This document shows, piece by piece, positions 48,434 through 62,350 of a stretch of DNA of 64,000 bases; the first letter of the stretch is position 1; every line of letters begins with the position of its first letter. The position numbers were made by a program, and so were the translations under genes. The notes under the pieces are model-generated. The model ran no database searches. It was not told where the DNA came from and saw nothing but the letters and a program-made list of their open reading frames with translations. Source of the DNA: Coccinella septempunctata (Eukaryota; Arthropoda; Insecta; Coleoptera; Coccinellidae); contig NC_058191.1 of the NCBI RefSeq assembly GCF_907165205.1, positions 43,804,943 through 43,868,942 of the forward strand, in the 5' to 3' direction.

Positions 48434-51381
48434 GTAAATCAAAATTCTCATTTCGTTTTGGGAATTATATTTCTTTTATTTCGATTGATAAATATAGAGC
48501 AAAAATTATTTCGAAGCCTACTCAGAAGCATAGAAGTAGTTAGGGATTGGGATTTCAACCCTACATTGTACTTTTTCACATTGTGAATATAGGAAATATG
48601 GGTTCACAATGAAATAACATTTCATTAGCATGAAATTTATTCTGATCTTTTCAGTTACAAATCTGTTCTTAAAGCTTTCAATTGTGTTGTCTAGGTAATC
48701 ATTTGTTCTTCTCGAATAAATCTACGTCTCCCGAAATAACTTTCGCATATTCATTTTGCTCTCACTCTCATCTTAAAATTTTCATTCAATCATAGATTAT
48801 AGAAATTTCCGTTCTGAAAACAACAGGAAGTTGTGAACGAGACCCTCCGTGACACGTCAAAAATCGCCAACGGAATTGACAAAATCTCAAACTAAAAATC
48901 GAATCAGCATCCCCATCAGTAACCCTTTCGAAAGCGATAGCGCCAATACCAAGACCCCCCCCAGTTCTGCATTTGATTTCCTTTTGAAGTTACAATTTCG
49001 ATCGTAATCTAATTCCCCTCTACTAGGCCTGTCACTCCTACGTCATTCGCACTATACGTTAAATAAAATTTCGCAGTCCGCCGTTTTGCAGGAAATTGAA
49101 TTTGATTTTTAATTGTCAATTGCGAAGTCGGCTTGATTGGATTCGTTCAATGCAGGACGGTTTGTCGGTGATTTTCCCAGTTGGATATCCTGTGACGTTA
49201 GGAGGGTTTCTTTGACTCAGATTTTCTGCACGTGAATCCAATTTTTTCTCTTCTTTTATTGTATTTAGGAGAAGCGCTGAATAGATTTTGAAGCTTTTAC
49301 TGATTTCAATTTGAGATAATCTCAATTCATATCCTCTTCAGGAAACGAAATGAGCATGTATACGAAACGGCGAAATGTTCGAAAAAATATTCCAACCACA
49401 ATTTAAATTCCCTAGATTGAAAATTACAACCAACAATAATAGGTATCTACACTTGCATCACGAAATTCTAACTGAATTCGGGAAACCTATTATGATCTTT
49501 TTAAAAGAGTCTCACTATACTTGCTTGTAACTCTATACTTTCACAATGTGGCATTCGAATACAAATTATAATGTGTGGGCAATTCAGTTTTGTGTTTAAT
49601 ATGTATGCAGAAGATTTTCAAAGAGTGACTGTTTCTGAATATACCCACACAGGGGGAGAACGAATAGATCAGACTGTTCTACCAAGCTAAGCAAGCACTT
49701 TCCATAGGTCTCCCTCTGGAAATGACACAATATGAGGGTCGGTCGCACAAAACGCAGTCTTTCGATAACAAGTACCTTCGAGCTCTAATCCCTCCTCTGT
49801 ATTCAAGATGGATTTTTCCATGGTTGCAACGCAGAATTCGATTCCATTCAGTCATATTATCCCCCTTTTCATTCAGCATTATCTAATATCGCTAAGGGAT
49901 ATGACATGGTTTACAGACCATTTCACTATCGGCCACGTATATCTGTCTATCTTTTGCTGTAGGAGTAGATTTTGAGTATCCTATTACATCATCGGATTGT
50001 ATGAATGCAACCTTCCTCATTGAAAGGATGTTATTCTTCACGCTTTGTTGAACTAAAACTCAACTATCTCTTATCTTCTTGTTTCGTTTTGTGAAGATTT
50101 GAGATTAATATATCAGAGCTCTCCTGCGAGATTTGTTGTTGAAATTTTCGGGGTTTCTGCTCAGTTGAAAATTATAAAAAGAAAACATAAGTATTGGGAT
50201 TAGTTCGGTCCGTTTTGAAAAAATGGCGGAATGGTGATTTGAAGACGAGTCACTCTCTAGACAGCAAAGCTCATGTGAATGAATTCTTCTTTCCACAGCA
50301 GATCTCGGAAGCAATTCAGTAATTTCAACCAATCTCAATGCTCAAAATACCAAAAGTATCATAATTTTCTCTTTTATTTCTGTAAATGTGATGTGAATCA
50401 CTATACCTCATGTTTTGATTTTTTGATCGAACTGCTTCAATCAGTACATGTCACTCAAACAGATTTCATTCTCAGTTTTCCTCTTCAATCACTCCTCAAC
50501 CCACTGCCGTCCAACCTTCCCGGATATATACACTGAGCTTCGTTTTGTGTAAATTCAATAGCCCTGCTAGGTCGATATATCTACGTCAGGCTCTGAAGCC
50601 TAAATAAACTCGATATTGTTGTGTAAAATATTGTCATTCTCGCCAGAAAAACTCGATTGTGAAAACTTTCCAAGAGGGTTGAATTTCGGTGTCGCAGATA
50701 CGAATCGAAGGGTTTTTATTGAAAATCCGGACATAGAGATCTATTACATTTCCAGCTCTACGAAAATGTAACTTTATATTCGCGATGGTACGCGACATGA
50801 ATGAACAATGAGGATGAACGAACAATAATCTTGTCATTTCGAAAAATCAGATCGATTCGAAATACTTTGGATGACAAAAGTGCTCTCAGACAATTAGTCG
50901 CCTACAAGATGTCATGATCATACTTAAAGTATGCAAGTGCAAAAGAATACCTCTTTATAAGTTTGTAGATTTGCTGCTTAAGCAACATTTTGATAAAATC
51001 ATACCCCTGAGAAATGAACATGACAATGTTGTTGTTTTCACTCCTTATCATAATATTCAACACAGTAAACTACAGTCAAATCGGAGTGAAATAATTTCCA
51101 TTATTTTTTTGTATTTAATGTTGTTTTAATACGAATATTATTGAAATGATTCAATTGATATTTTTGATTCGAAAATAAAAGTATCCCCATTTGAAGAAAG
51201 GAAACAAGTTTTGTCAGACTATCATTAACTTGTTGAATGTTCGAGATTTAAGTTGACTGGCATTCCAACACAAACAAAAAGAGTATAAATAGCTAAAAGG
51301 GTTTCTGTCGATAACAGGACGAAGCCTTGGACAAAGATCATGGAGTCATCTGTTTCCAATCTGGGTAGATATCCCCTGTTA

Positions 51382-51667
51382 AGCTGCATTCACAACCAAT
51401 TCGCGGGCCGAAGTGCACTTCGGCACGAAATTTAGCATTCGCAATAATCTTGGAACCAAATACTCAAATGAATCAAAAATGTATCTGATCAAAACATAAG
51501 CATCAGCATCATCCATAGCCGGCACGAAATTCCTTGCCGAAGTGATAGTTTGCAACTTGCAAGAAATTTTGTCTTGAATTTCATTGTGAATGGTAACAGA
51601 GAACTCCATCTGCTAAGCTTCCGTGCCGAAGTGCACTTCGGCCCGTGAATTGATTGTGAATGTAGCT
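51382..51667. mobile_element. 286-bp MITE, PIF/Harbinger-like (TTA target duplication)
   Basis: Terminal inverted repeats of about 48 bp start AGCTGCATTCACAACCAATT on the left and are mirrored by GAATTGATTGTGAATGTAGC on the right, with a few mismatches. Each arm contains the perfect palindrome GCCGAAGTGCACTTCGGC. The element is flanked by TTA at 51379-51381 and 51668-51670. Three-base TTA duplications are typical of PIF/Harbinger transposons. There is no transposase, so it is a non-autonomous element. The interior is AT-rich with no recognised gene. Confidence 0.8.
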
Positions 51668-54596
51668 TTATGCGGCGTGTGCGTTTGCAAGAAACAGACT
51701 TTCGAGGAACGTTGAGATGTCGGAACATCTGGCAACCTACCCCAGAAAACAGCCCTCGATACAACTCGAAACAGTGGAACACCGTCTCATCCCTCGCTCG
51801 AGTTCTCTCGAAAAGGAAATAATTATAATCGAGTTAAGCCCTGCGAATTAAACTGTTTGAAACGCAAACCCGGCCAACGAGGACGCGAAAAATTGTTCCT
51901 GTTTTATTGAAAAGATTAAAGAAGGTAGAAATGAGGAGTTTTATTCTTAATATCTCTTTTCTTCCCATTTCGCTTCTCCGAAGTTTTCTCATAAAACAAT
52001 ATCCTGCAGCCGAAAGCAATAAGTATGCTTCAGTTCTCATTACTGGCCCAACCCTAACTTTTTATTGGTACTATCGCGGTTACGTAGGAAATTTTCGTGT
52101 TGCTGAGAGTGGAAACAGGCTGCTTATAGAGCAAACTTTGAGCTTTTGTTAGAACGCGAATGAATAACCCGGAGATGCTACTTCTTGAAATCAAATGAAC
52201 TATTTGTTCGCCCACTCCGAATTCATTTCTAAGTTGAAGTACATATTTTCAACACTCTGCAGCAGAACACCTACTACTTTCAGTAACTCAAAATGCTGGA
52301 GTCAGAGCCAATAGAGCGTGCTTTGCCTCAGATGACCTGAGTACTCAAAAACCCAAACAATTTCATGAAGACGAACATTTCCTAGTTTTTCATCAGATCA
52401 TATATTTATTACAATTTTACACATCCGTATGTCGAAGGGATTCGAATTTCAAACTTCCAACATCCAAGTCAGACTCAGGAATTTTACGAGAGCAAAGAGG
52501 ATGTTTTTTTTGCAGCTAGTAGGTGAGACTCGTTCAATATCGTTGTTTCATCAGAAAAATGATTTGCGACTCTGAAAGACCCCTGGGATTCGGATGGAAT
52601 AATTGACAGTGCCCTACTAAGAGCCCAGTATGGAAGAAGAAGAAGGGGGGGATGAACGCTGAACAGTTCTTTGCATCAAATGACTTTTTACATCCCGAAT
52701 GGGAATTCGATTTCTAATTTTTCAACAGATGAGTTGTTAAAAATGCCCATGGAATCGTTGATTATACCAAACTGCTGAAAATGTCTCCTTCCAATTAAAA
52801 CTACCGATAAAATCACCCTTCTTTGAAAAGTACACTGTTTGTCTATTTTTGATAAGTGGATGGGGAGTGCAGGATCAAAAAGGAAAGAGAAACATACAAA
52901 GCTACTTATTCCGTCTGAGAGTATAACGAGCATAATATGTAAATCGCAAGTATGAAAGATAATCCCCATAACATGCATCGACTTGGGGCATTGGCTTTCC
53001 AGCAATCCGAGTACTTTTATATGTTGATATTCATTATGACGCAGCACCCCACGTGGCAATCTCAGTCGAAACTAATTTCAATGCAGTTTCGCATTCAGGA
53101 CCTGAAAGGCTGGATATTCCGGTCGTTTTCGATGAATTATCATCATGTGGGGGAAACAAAGTGGAAACTTTCAAACGGCAAATTGTTATTTATGCCGAAG
53201 CGTGGGCGATTGAATTGTTTCTCTTTTTGGATGGGGGGAAACCCGCTTCGATCACATCGGATTGCAACAATGGCTCAAAAGAAATTAAAAACGAAATTCC
53301 TTTCGTGACATTTTACGGGTTTTCCTTTCGGTAACTTTTTTCAACATGATATTGGTTTCGACGATTGGAATAAATAAAAATGCCAATGCGAATTCTTGAA
53401 TGAATGCTTTGTCAAATCAATATCATGGCGAAGGCACACCAAATAATTATATTTTGCATTTCTTGTATTCGTATACAAGAGTGTTCTAAATTATGGGTAT
53501 TCACACTCGTGCATTGATAATATTACTGAAAATGTTTCGCTGTCTAATTGGCGAACGGCGTTCACGGTTATACGCACACTATTTTTGCCGAACATTATTG
53601 AAAATTAATTGATAAAGCAAGATTGCATCAAAGAAAATTCCCCATAATATAACTAATTCAGTAAGACCATTACATTTCTGCATACCAGTTCAGAGAATAT
53701 TCTAAGTGAGAAAAATTTGGCACTGTAATCCTTAAACATAATAAATAAGGCAGGAACAAATATCGGCCTCAACGTTCACTCTTTCAGGTTGCATTCCTTG
53801 CCCTCTTTTCCTCCTCTATCCAGGATTTATATTAGTTGGCACCCCTTAATAAAATGCCTCCCTTTTACTTTCGACGACGCATCTTCGCGACGCGTCATAC
53901 GAACAGTGGCGTAATGCGATATCGACTTAAAGGAATTTCGAAAGGTTGAGATTGCACAGGATTCGAAGAGGATCAAAAGATTATTCAAAGGAGGAGAGGG
54001 AAAGCGAGCTTGTTGGTCCTGAGGAAGCGGTTTGAGGCTGGCAAAATTGCTTTGAAAACAGAAACATGAAAAATATCGAGTATAGTGTCTTCACATTTGG
54101 CTTTCTTTGAAACTAGATGATGCTCGTTGAAAAAAAAAGATTGTTCGGCATAAAACAAACTATCATAAACAAATATGCAAACGTTATGACTGAAATGCAC
54201 AGTATTTAACGTTGAAGCTTTCATCGTAGGACCAACTTGGAAATATTCTGGTTGGGAGAAGACACGTCTTTTGATACATTCGAAGTGAATGAGTGTAATT
54301 CTCCCTCATTTAGAAAGAAAATCCAATCCAAATTTTATTCAACATCTAAAAATATGATCAAGACTTTATTAGGTCCCCAAAATGAATATTTAGAGCTCTG
54401 ATAGTCGATGTTGGATATGATCCGCTTAGTCATTCAGCCCAAGGCTATAATTAATGTGTTTTCCTTCAAAGCAAACAATTATAGATGTTTTCAAAGAGTT
54501 GACACTGAATTAAGTCATTTTTCTTCTGATGTTTTTATGGCTTGGCCTAGTGAATTAATTTGTGGGGCTTAACTTGTGTCAATGGTATAAGGATAA

Positions 54597-54616
54597 GACA
54601 CACACACACACACACA
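54597..54616. repeat. (AC)n microsatellite
   Basis: About nine AC dinucleotides in an unbroken run within the presumed long intron. Confidence 0.9.
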
Positions 54617-55850
54617 TCGCTGGGATCCTTCTATTATCTACGCCACTGGTGGTGGAATCTTAGCATCACATGACTCAATCTGGGTTACGCACAGTGGAGT
54701 TAGTTTATACAGCGGCCTGGCGCAATTTGCCGGCCCCATCCTTGCCTTTTCCAGGCTTCTAATGGTGTTAGCGCAACGAATTTACCAATTTCGCCACCCT
54801 ATATGTTAGCTCAAAATCCCTGCTTGTACGCCCGTCGCTTGATGCTGAAACAGCAACCCGGTGGTGTAATGCACAAAGAATGTAGAGACCCAGGCACTAT
54901 AAAATTTCATTACATGTTTGATCTAATTGAAATGCAGTTTATGTTTCGCATCGACACCGAACGGGCACGAAGGCAGTTTAAAATGAGTTATCGTAAGTGC
55001 GAGGGAAATGGAAATCGTTCTTTATCGGCGATGGTATTGGGGTGGTAAAAGGAAGGCAGGGGCATTTAGTCAAATGGTTGCCGGTATGCACCATGATTTC
55101 CATTAATTCGTCAGCAGGGATACCAAGATTCTTTCAAGGATTCACTTATAGCTGGGTAGTATCATTTTATAACGACACGACGATCAAATTGATTCCTAAA
55201 AATTATTAACATATTTTTGTGGAACATAAACGCAGAACTAAATATTCAATGTCACATTCCTCAAATTACTGTCTTCAGATCTACATTATTTTGGCTGTCT
55301 AGTGTATAATGAATGAAATTTTCACCGTAAATTGAAAATTGAGACAATGATACTATATGCCCAGGTAATAATTAGATTATTCACCAACTCCTGAATACAC
55401 ACGATGAATATTTCCGTCAATTCAGAAGAAAATTCAAAAACTGTACGTCGAGCTCAGGCAATGATGTTTGTGAACTCTCAATCTATAGCTCGTTCTTTCG
55501 GAAACGGCTAATGGGATTTCACAAGTATATGACTATTTCAGCAAAGTCCATTATCAAAGCCATTATATAAATTAGAAAAACTTTTCCTCCAAGTTAAATG
55601 AATACAATTTTCCGATAGAACTCTCTAGTTTCTCGACATTCGGGGATAATGAAGAATTGTACCAGAACGAGCTGGCAAAGTTACATTCTCGGCCTTTGAC
55701 TTTATGCCTTCTCGTCCCTTTCGTTTCATTTAAAATTCATGGAATTGTAAGAAATTTACCTTTCGAATAAATCGAGCAGGGTTAATTGTAGTTACGTTTA
55801 CAAACTGAAAATACAGGGATGGGAAAGAATTATCTTCAAAATTTTATCAT

Positions 55851-56070
55851 TTCCACCCGCGCTTTGCAACCCACGTTTTCTACCCGCGCTTTCTACCCGC
55901 GCTTTCTACCCGGGCTTTTCTACCCGCGCTTTTCTACCCGCGCTTACTACCCGTGCTTTCTACCCGCGCTTTCCACCCGCGCTTTCCACCCGCGCTTTCT
56001 ACCCGCGCTTTCCACCCGCGCTTTCCACCCGCGCTTTCTACCCGCGCATTTGAGATCTACCCGTGCATTT
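55851..56070. repeat. Minisatellite of 13-bp units related to the large satellite
   Basis: About 16 units of CTTTCTACCCGCG, with variants such as CTTTCCACCCGCG and occasional 14-bp copies, lie here. Read on the minus strand the unit is CGCGGGTAGAAAG, which contains the core of the 25/26-bp satellite at 6.4-14.1 kb. The array is thus in opposite orientation to that satellite. It decays at both ends (TTTGCAACCCACG on the left, GATCTACCCGTGC on the right). The open frame 55819-56073 is a by-product. Confidence 0.92.
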
Positions 56071-58361
56071 TGATACGAATTAATGAATACCATGACCCAA
56101 AATTGTAAATTCACATGGAGGTGCATTATTTTGTTACTCGTCGTGTCAAGTAAAACAATTTGTTGCTAGGTTTTCAAAGTGATAAAGTAAAATATGAAGC
56201 AGCAGCATGATTTTCATGAAAAGTGACATGTCAAAAATGTAGGAGATACCTTAGGAAGAATAATCCCTAAAATTGAATGAGAGCAAAACATTGTTTAGAG
56301 GCTAGTTATACATAAGAGCAAAAGCCTCAATATTCAATAGCGAGTGATTCATTATGTCACTGTAATTATTAAAATTTCATCACATTTGGGATGAATTTTA
56401 ATTTGCAATTCCTTATTCATAAAACATGACAGAATTGGTACAATGAAAGTATATTATCCTAGATACCCATGTGCGTTAATTGAATACCATCGCGACAATT
56501 CATCCAGGATCTTCTTCAGGAAGGGTCGTGAAAATTGGGAACTGTTGTTTCAGCAAATTAAGGCTATTTATAGCCACTCCAAACCCCGAATCACTGATTC
56601 GTATCCCAGTGCTGAATTATCTCGCTCAAACAGCGAGTCAGTGAATTTACCGCGTCATGAGGACGGAACAGGGGAACGCACCAGACCAGAGACCATCAAA
56701 CCTTCGGAACACAGAATAGAGAGAGTTAAAGGGGTGGGTGCGTATATACATAGATAATATGTTCTTAACATATGAATCTTACAAAATATCGGCGTATTCT
56801 GGGCAGATATTATTTTCTTCAATTGCAATGTATCATTATGCTCAATAATGTTGACAATGAATAAAACAAGCGTTGAAAAGGTTTGTCGATGATTTGTAAT
56901 CAATGAAATTTAGAAAGTTGATTTTTTGTGCCTGAACATATTTAGTGTTTGTTACGCCATTGGTTATCTTCGAAGTTCGTTACAAACTTTCGAGTTTAAG
57001 CTTTGAATTTGGTAAGAATTTGCTTGTATATATTTCTATTTCTTCCGAAATAGTTTATATCGAGAGTACCTCTAGGAATTAATGCTCTTGACATAATTAT
57101 TTTCCTATTTTCGCTATGGAGATCATACTATAATTACTACAAGCAACACGTTCAGATATACGGAACATAAACCTTCAAAATTTCAAAACCTACTTGATAA
57201 TGAGCTGTTTCGTGAAGCTTCTCAGCAATGTTGGAAATAGGCACCCTCGGTGAAGGTCGAGAACACTGAACAGAAGGGTAGCTGATCACAGAGTGGTCTA
57301 GTGTTCGATATTGGATATGGGGGAGCATTCCGTTTTGATAGAAGGGGCGCGATCAATCATTCATCAGCATTAAAATTAAAACATGACGTACAAGAAGTGG
57401 ATGGCGGGAGGTGAACGGCGTCGGAACGATATCTGCGAAAGGCAGGCGACTTGATGAAACGCAGCTATAAGTGAGATGTATGGGCCCGGATGAAGTCCGA
57501 CATTATTCAGTGCTCTTCTGCTGGTGTAGCTCGGACTAAGTTGGCTGGTTGTACGTTGGACCATTATTTATAAACCTGGAACTAAAGAGGGTGTATAAGG
57601 CTAGGCTGAGAATTGCAATTTGATTAGATATTGTAGCTTTGGAAACGATTTGTTTCTGTCAGTTGTATTCGTAATACTCCCCGTTTGTTCATTGTGCTCC
57701 ATTTGTTCCGTTTGAAATTTGTCAATTCGTCTTTATATTAAAAAAAACATGGGATTCTGTTCATTCACACTTCCTATTCACTATTGGTATCATCAGCTGC
57801 CTTGAGAAAATTCAATTCAGAAAGTGAGCCAACATCCAAGGAGCCTTCGGCTCATTAGACTCAAGGCTGTCATAAAGTACCTAGTGCTCATCAAAAATTA
57901 TCGTCGTTAAAAGGCTATTTATTTACAAAACACTAACACATGTTCTGCATGTCGAGTGAATACCTACCGGCAGAGCTCCGCCAATTTGCTCATTAGGATC
58001 CGTTACTTCTTCATTTTGACAATAAGCTCGATAGACTTTTCGGAAGATTCTTCACCGGAAATGAGGAAACAATAAAAGTGTTACATTCGCAAAGGTATTG
58101 AATATCGGTGAACCCTGAAGTAGATACGAAGAGAGTGATCGTACAACCACACCCAAAGTCGAACGTCTGTAGTGTAGACGGAAAAGCGAAACCTGCCACG
58201 CACGAAACCCTCTCTCAATACACGCGGGACCTCTGAAAGCTCTTCCACGGAACGGCTTATACCTAAAATCTGCCACTCTGAATTTACTCTTACGCGCTCC
58301 AATCTACTCCGACAAATTCCGCTTTCGCAGCATGAAGGTTGAAACCTTTACTTTATACATA

Positions 58362-58798
58362 AACTATGCAAATCTCGATAACGATTCCGGACTCTGTATC
58401 GATTCAACGAAACCTTCGACGTGTTTCCGTTTTGAGATGAAAACTGTTTTTACGCAGGTTTAAGCAACTGGAAATTGTTGTGAATTGAAAGCACGTTTCA
58501 CCGCGGTGGAAAATATCTCCGGCATGTGAATAGAAAATTCTGTTTTTGCTGTACATAATAATTATATGGAACACCCCATCGAGAAATATTCTTTTAACTT
58601 CGGATAATCGAAAATTATTCGGCACATCCCTATTGAAGTTGGAATAATCGGAATTCATGAAAATAGATGCAAATTAATCGAAATGGGTGAAAATATTGAG
58701 ATATCGATTCAAAATCTCAGGAATGCAAACCGAGTTTTGATATCCACTTGAATTTCCAACTATGCAAATCTCGACAGCTCAGCGAAGACTGTATCGAT
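58362..58798. repeat. Diverged direct repeat about 396 bp apart
   Basis: AACTATGCAAATCTCGA at 58362 recurs at 58758, and CTGTATCGAT at 58394 recurs at 58789. The sequence between is only partly similar. It could be an old tandem duplication or two ends of an unrecognised element. Confidence 0.5.
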
Positions 58799-61700
58799 CT
58801 ACCAAACTTCGTCGCTTAGTCGTCTTCTCGTTATAAAACGAGAAACTGAACGATCAAAGAGATATGGAAGATCTTTCATCTGTTTGTCTCTGTGATTAAA
58901 TATCAATTGAAAGTTCTGGAGTAACTCCCTCCTCTAGCTATTCAGCCATTCGACTGGATATCGAGTTGTAATGAAGCTTTGGATAACCAATCACTGGAAA
59001 ACTTTATAAGCGGAATCGAATACGTTCACTACTGTGCAACTCCAACTGAAATATGATCCGCCACGTTCCCAATTAGAGAAACTTTCTGCTGCACATCTTC
59101 AGGTTTCTACTGGCAATTTGGCGTGTTATTGGCAGACGTGTCATTTTGGAATTGCGAAGCACATGTCTTCTCCAATATCGAACTTCGAACAAGATTCACG
59201 CCAAACCCAATTTCCAAGGAAAAAATTCCCAAGAGAATTCAAAGACCACGATTCAAACATATCGACTCATATGCAAAATATCATCAACCATGAAATTATC
59301 AGATGTTTAATGGCAACCAGCATCATTCTTACAAAATTTCCAATATAGATATGAGATACTCGTATTGAATGCAGCAATCAAATTGAACGCAATTCATCTT
59401 GATTTTCGAACACGCTGAATCCATTGCGAGCAATTTCGTAAGCCTATCTCGCTTACTCAATTTCGAAAATCTCGATTTTTCGGATCAAGAAATCCACCAA
59501 GAACGGTTCGCTCAGGAGCCAGTTACGTACCTAATTATTTTCTGTAAATCTAAGAATCCATTTATACCGTTCGTGTGAGTTCCTCCACAAGCATATCTCC
59601 GGAAGATCCTGTTCTATTTTGGCGAGAGAACGCAATAATTTGATGAACTCCCGCGCTAGGAACATCTGCAGACCAAAATAAAATCATCCAGTATTCACGG
59701 TCGGCGGAAACACCAATTAGATCAGAAATCCTTTCAGATTGGCGAGAATTACGTGGGGAAATTCGCAAGAAGTAGGAAGCTAAACGAAATGCAGTGTCAT
59801 ACTCCGGAAGAGAAAGGAAGAACGGACTGATCGAAAAAGAATGAAGCCCGATTCCGATTGAATTTCCTGCTGTTGGTCGAAGGAATTAGCGGGTTGGTCC
59901 TGATAGGGTTCTTTCTCATACTCCGTATGAGGCTGAATAGAAACTGTATCTTAGGGAATTAACTGCTGAAATATTCCATGGGATATTACGCTTGATACTT
60001 GATAAGATTTCCAAGTGGAACATGCTTTTTTCTTAATTTTTCGGATTCATTCGAATGGAATTTTTGTTTGTTTTGAATTATAATTTATCAAATCAAAACT
60101 ATCCCTACATCGACCAGGAATATTTGAATTTGTACGAGACTTCATTGAAAGGAAAGCTAAAAAAGGTGCATTTTTCTTGTATCCTATTAGAAGGGGGAGC
60201 TTGAAGTAAATCTCGGCAAGGTGGGTTGTTGTACCATCTCCCAGAAAAGCATCCCCTAACAGACGATGCGGAAGGAAGGATGTGCGAATATTCTCTCGAA
60301 TCCCAGATGAATATACTTGACGGAGATGCCAGTTTTCATTCAGTTTTTTCCTGCGTAAAAGAATTACGTCAAATCGAGTTAAATCGGAGTCGGTTTGGCG
60401 CTCCGGCGTAGCTATTTCCAGGGGAAAACTTCGAAGGCATCACCTAATTAATTATCTTGTTTGCTGGAGGAAGTTTTCGGCCGCGCAAAAACTTTTATAA
60501 GTCATGTAGAATCGAAGAGTGAGTCGTAAATTCGGAGCTGTAAGTGGGTGACTGACTACCTAAATATCCTCGGGTAGTCTTTAGATATACTGTCAAAATG
60601 TAATACAGGGAGAAAGAATTATAATTCAGGATTAATGATAATAAGATGGTTCCTGCTGTTGGAATATTAAAATGTGAGAGAATGGATGAAGATCCGAAGA
60701 TCCTAATACATAAAGTCGAATTTTCTTCTTTTACAACGAAGCAGCTTTTTGCAAAATCTCACAAACACTTTTATTCGAGAAATCATAATGTGAAGAGTAT
60801 GTGTCAAATTCTTCATAAAAAGTTCAATCACACATAGAACTATCACACTTAAAAATATTCTGGAATCTATTGATCAGTTTATGGAAATCCCGATTATTTG
60901 TTATTCTAATAATGAAAAAACAAGCATATAAACAACCTTATAAATTTTGTGGGACCTGAACTGTGGAATTCGAGTTGATTTTGATATTTCAGATCCCAGG
61001 ACTTGTAACTTGTCCCATAAAAATCTTGAATTACGGCCGTTCGAAAATCATTTATACTACACTCCCACAAAACAAAGATTTATTAGTTTCGTTTGACCTC
61101 TTCCGTCAACGTTATCAGCAGAGTATGAAGCATTTTCAGAATGAACAGCTGCCAAAAATTATAGACTTCATAATTTAAATTCATCTCTTGCTTCAGTCAA
61201 GATCTATGAAGAAATATTTCACTTTTTAAGTGCCATTTATATGTCAGGAAGGATATTGTATTTTTATTCAATTTATGCGAGATCCTAGCCATTCTTCATC
61301 TTAATTCATCATAATACTTGGTTGAACCATTATTTTATCGGATATTCTATGTACGTAACATTTTTTGGGCCAATCCCACTCAATCATAGACTGATTCATT
61401 TTCAAGATAGTACCTACTAATTGTCTCTTGAGACTATAAAGCAATCACTAACTTCTTAAGGTCCCAATTGCACTAATGGAAGTTTCCGTGATTGCCGTAT
61501 CGTCGCAATTCCGTGTCTTAACTTCATTCCTCAAAACTAGGACACAAGAATTTACATTACCTACTGCAAACATCTTCGACGGTAGCTCTAGATCAACCAA
61601 CCACCGACCGGGTTCACGATTTCCATTATTGACTCGAAAATGAAAATATCTTAATAGCAGTTGAACTCAAGTTCGAACCCATTAGAAGAAATCTCCGTGA

Positions 61701-62267
61701 TAAGAGCATATAGAAACTTCAGCTTTAGTATAAATTCGCATGCTTACTGACCATTTTGATAAGGCCTTCTCCTGCTACCCCTTTAACGACTGGGGTATCT
61801 AGATTTGCCGGAATGAAACGGGATATATCGGTGATGCAGGTGAGGCGACAGGACAGATAGACAGGGTGAAATTGGGGGTGTGCGCAAGCGTTGCCCGCTA
61901 TCGAGTGCGCCCCACATCCACACCACTGCAAACCCCACTTCGTCTCAAACTGTTGAATCGGTCACAGTGGCGCGCATTTCTTGGAACTTGCGGTCCACTT
62001 CAATCCACACAGGATTCACCGATGCTATCTCAGCCCAAATCATCATGCTAACAGGGAGCAGAACTTAATTATAGTTCTATTTATTCGCACCTTGCCTGCG
62101 CGATCAGCCGTGTTCCGTCGACTTTGATTCATACGATTTTCGATCGAATCCTCACCGGATGTTTGGACTGTCATTTACCCCCTGAAGGTGCTAACGTTTT
62201 CATTTTGCGATATGTGAAAAAGTGTTGAGTGATTTTATACCTTGTTTCGGCACCAACTACCCTCATC

Positions 62268-62350
62268 ATGGATAGCTACGGTACCAGACCGCCACCTCTA
62301 CCCAGAAGGGTTAGAAACATATATGCCGAACCTTTTTCGCATGAAACAAG
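62268..62350 (+). CDS. Candidate first coding exon (alternative N-terminus), unknown protein
   Basis: The ATG at 62268 (context CATCATGG) opens 27 codons beginning MDSYGTRPPPLPRRVRNIY and ending EPFSHET, plus AG, before the donor GTAATA at 62351. A stop codon in the same frame at 62226-62228 with no ATG between supports this start. The peptide is basic with a proline run (RPPPLPRR), a class I SH3-ligand-like pattern, though short. It exits in phase 2, as does the exon at 26739, so it could be an alternative first exon of the same gene, joining a shared exon beyond the window. The preceding 150 nt would be its 5' leader. I cannot name the protein. Confidence 0.5.

Larger units (their letters stand above)
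26803..62267 (+). other. Putative very long intron of the plus-strand gene
   Basis: From the donor at 26803 no further convincing protein-coding exon is seen up to 62.2 kb. The DNA is AT-rich. The longest frames (34028-34420 plus, 130 codons; 52688-53059 minus, 123 codons) show no known domain. Repeats and splice-like sites inside it are listed separately. If the gene model is right, the intron exceeds 37 kb, because the joining exon must lie beyond the window. A separate gene in this span with very small exons cannot be excluded. Confidence 0.35.

Noticed and set aside
55819..56073. 84-codon protein over the 13-bp minisatellite
   Set aside because: It is a translation of the tandem repeat with no independent support.
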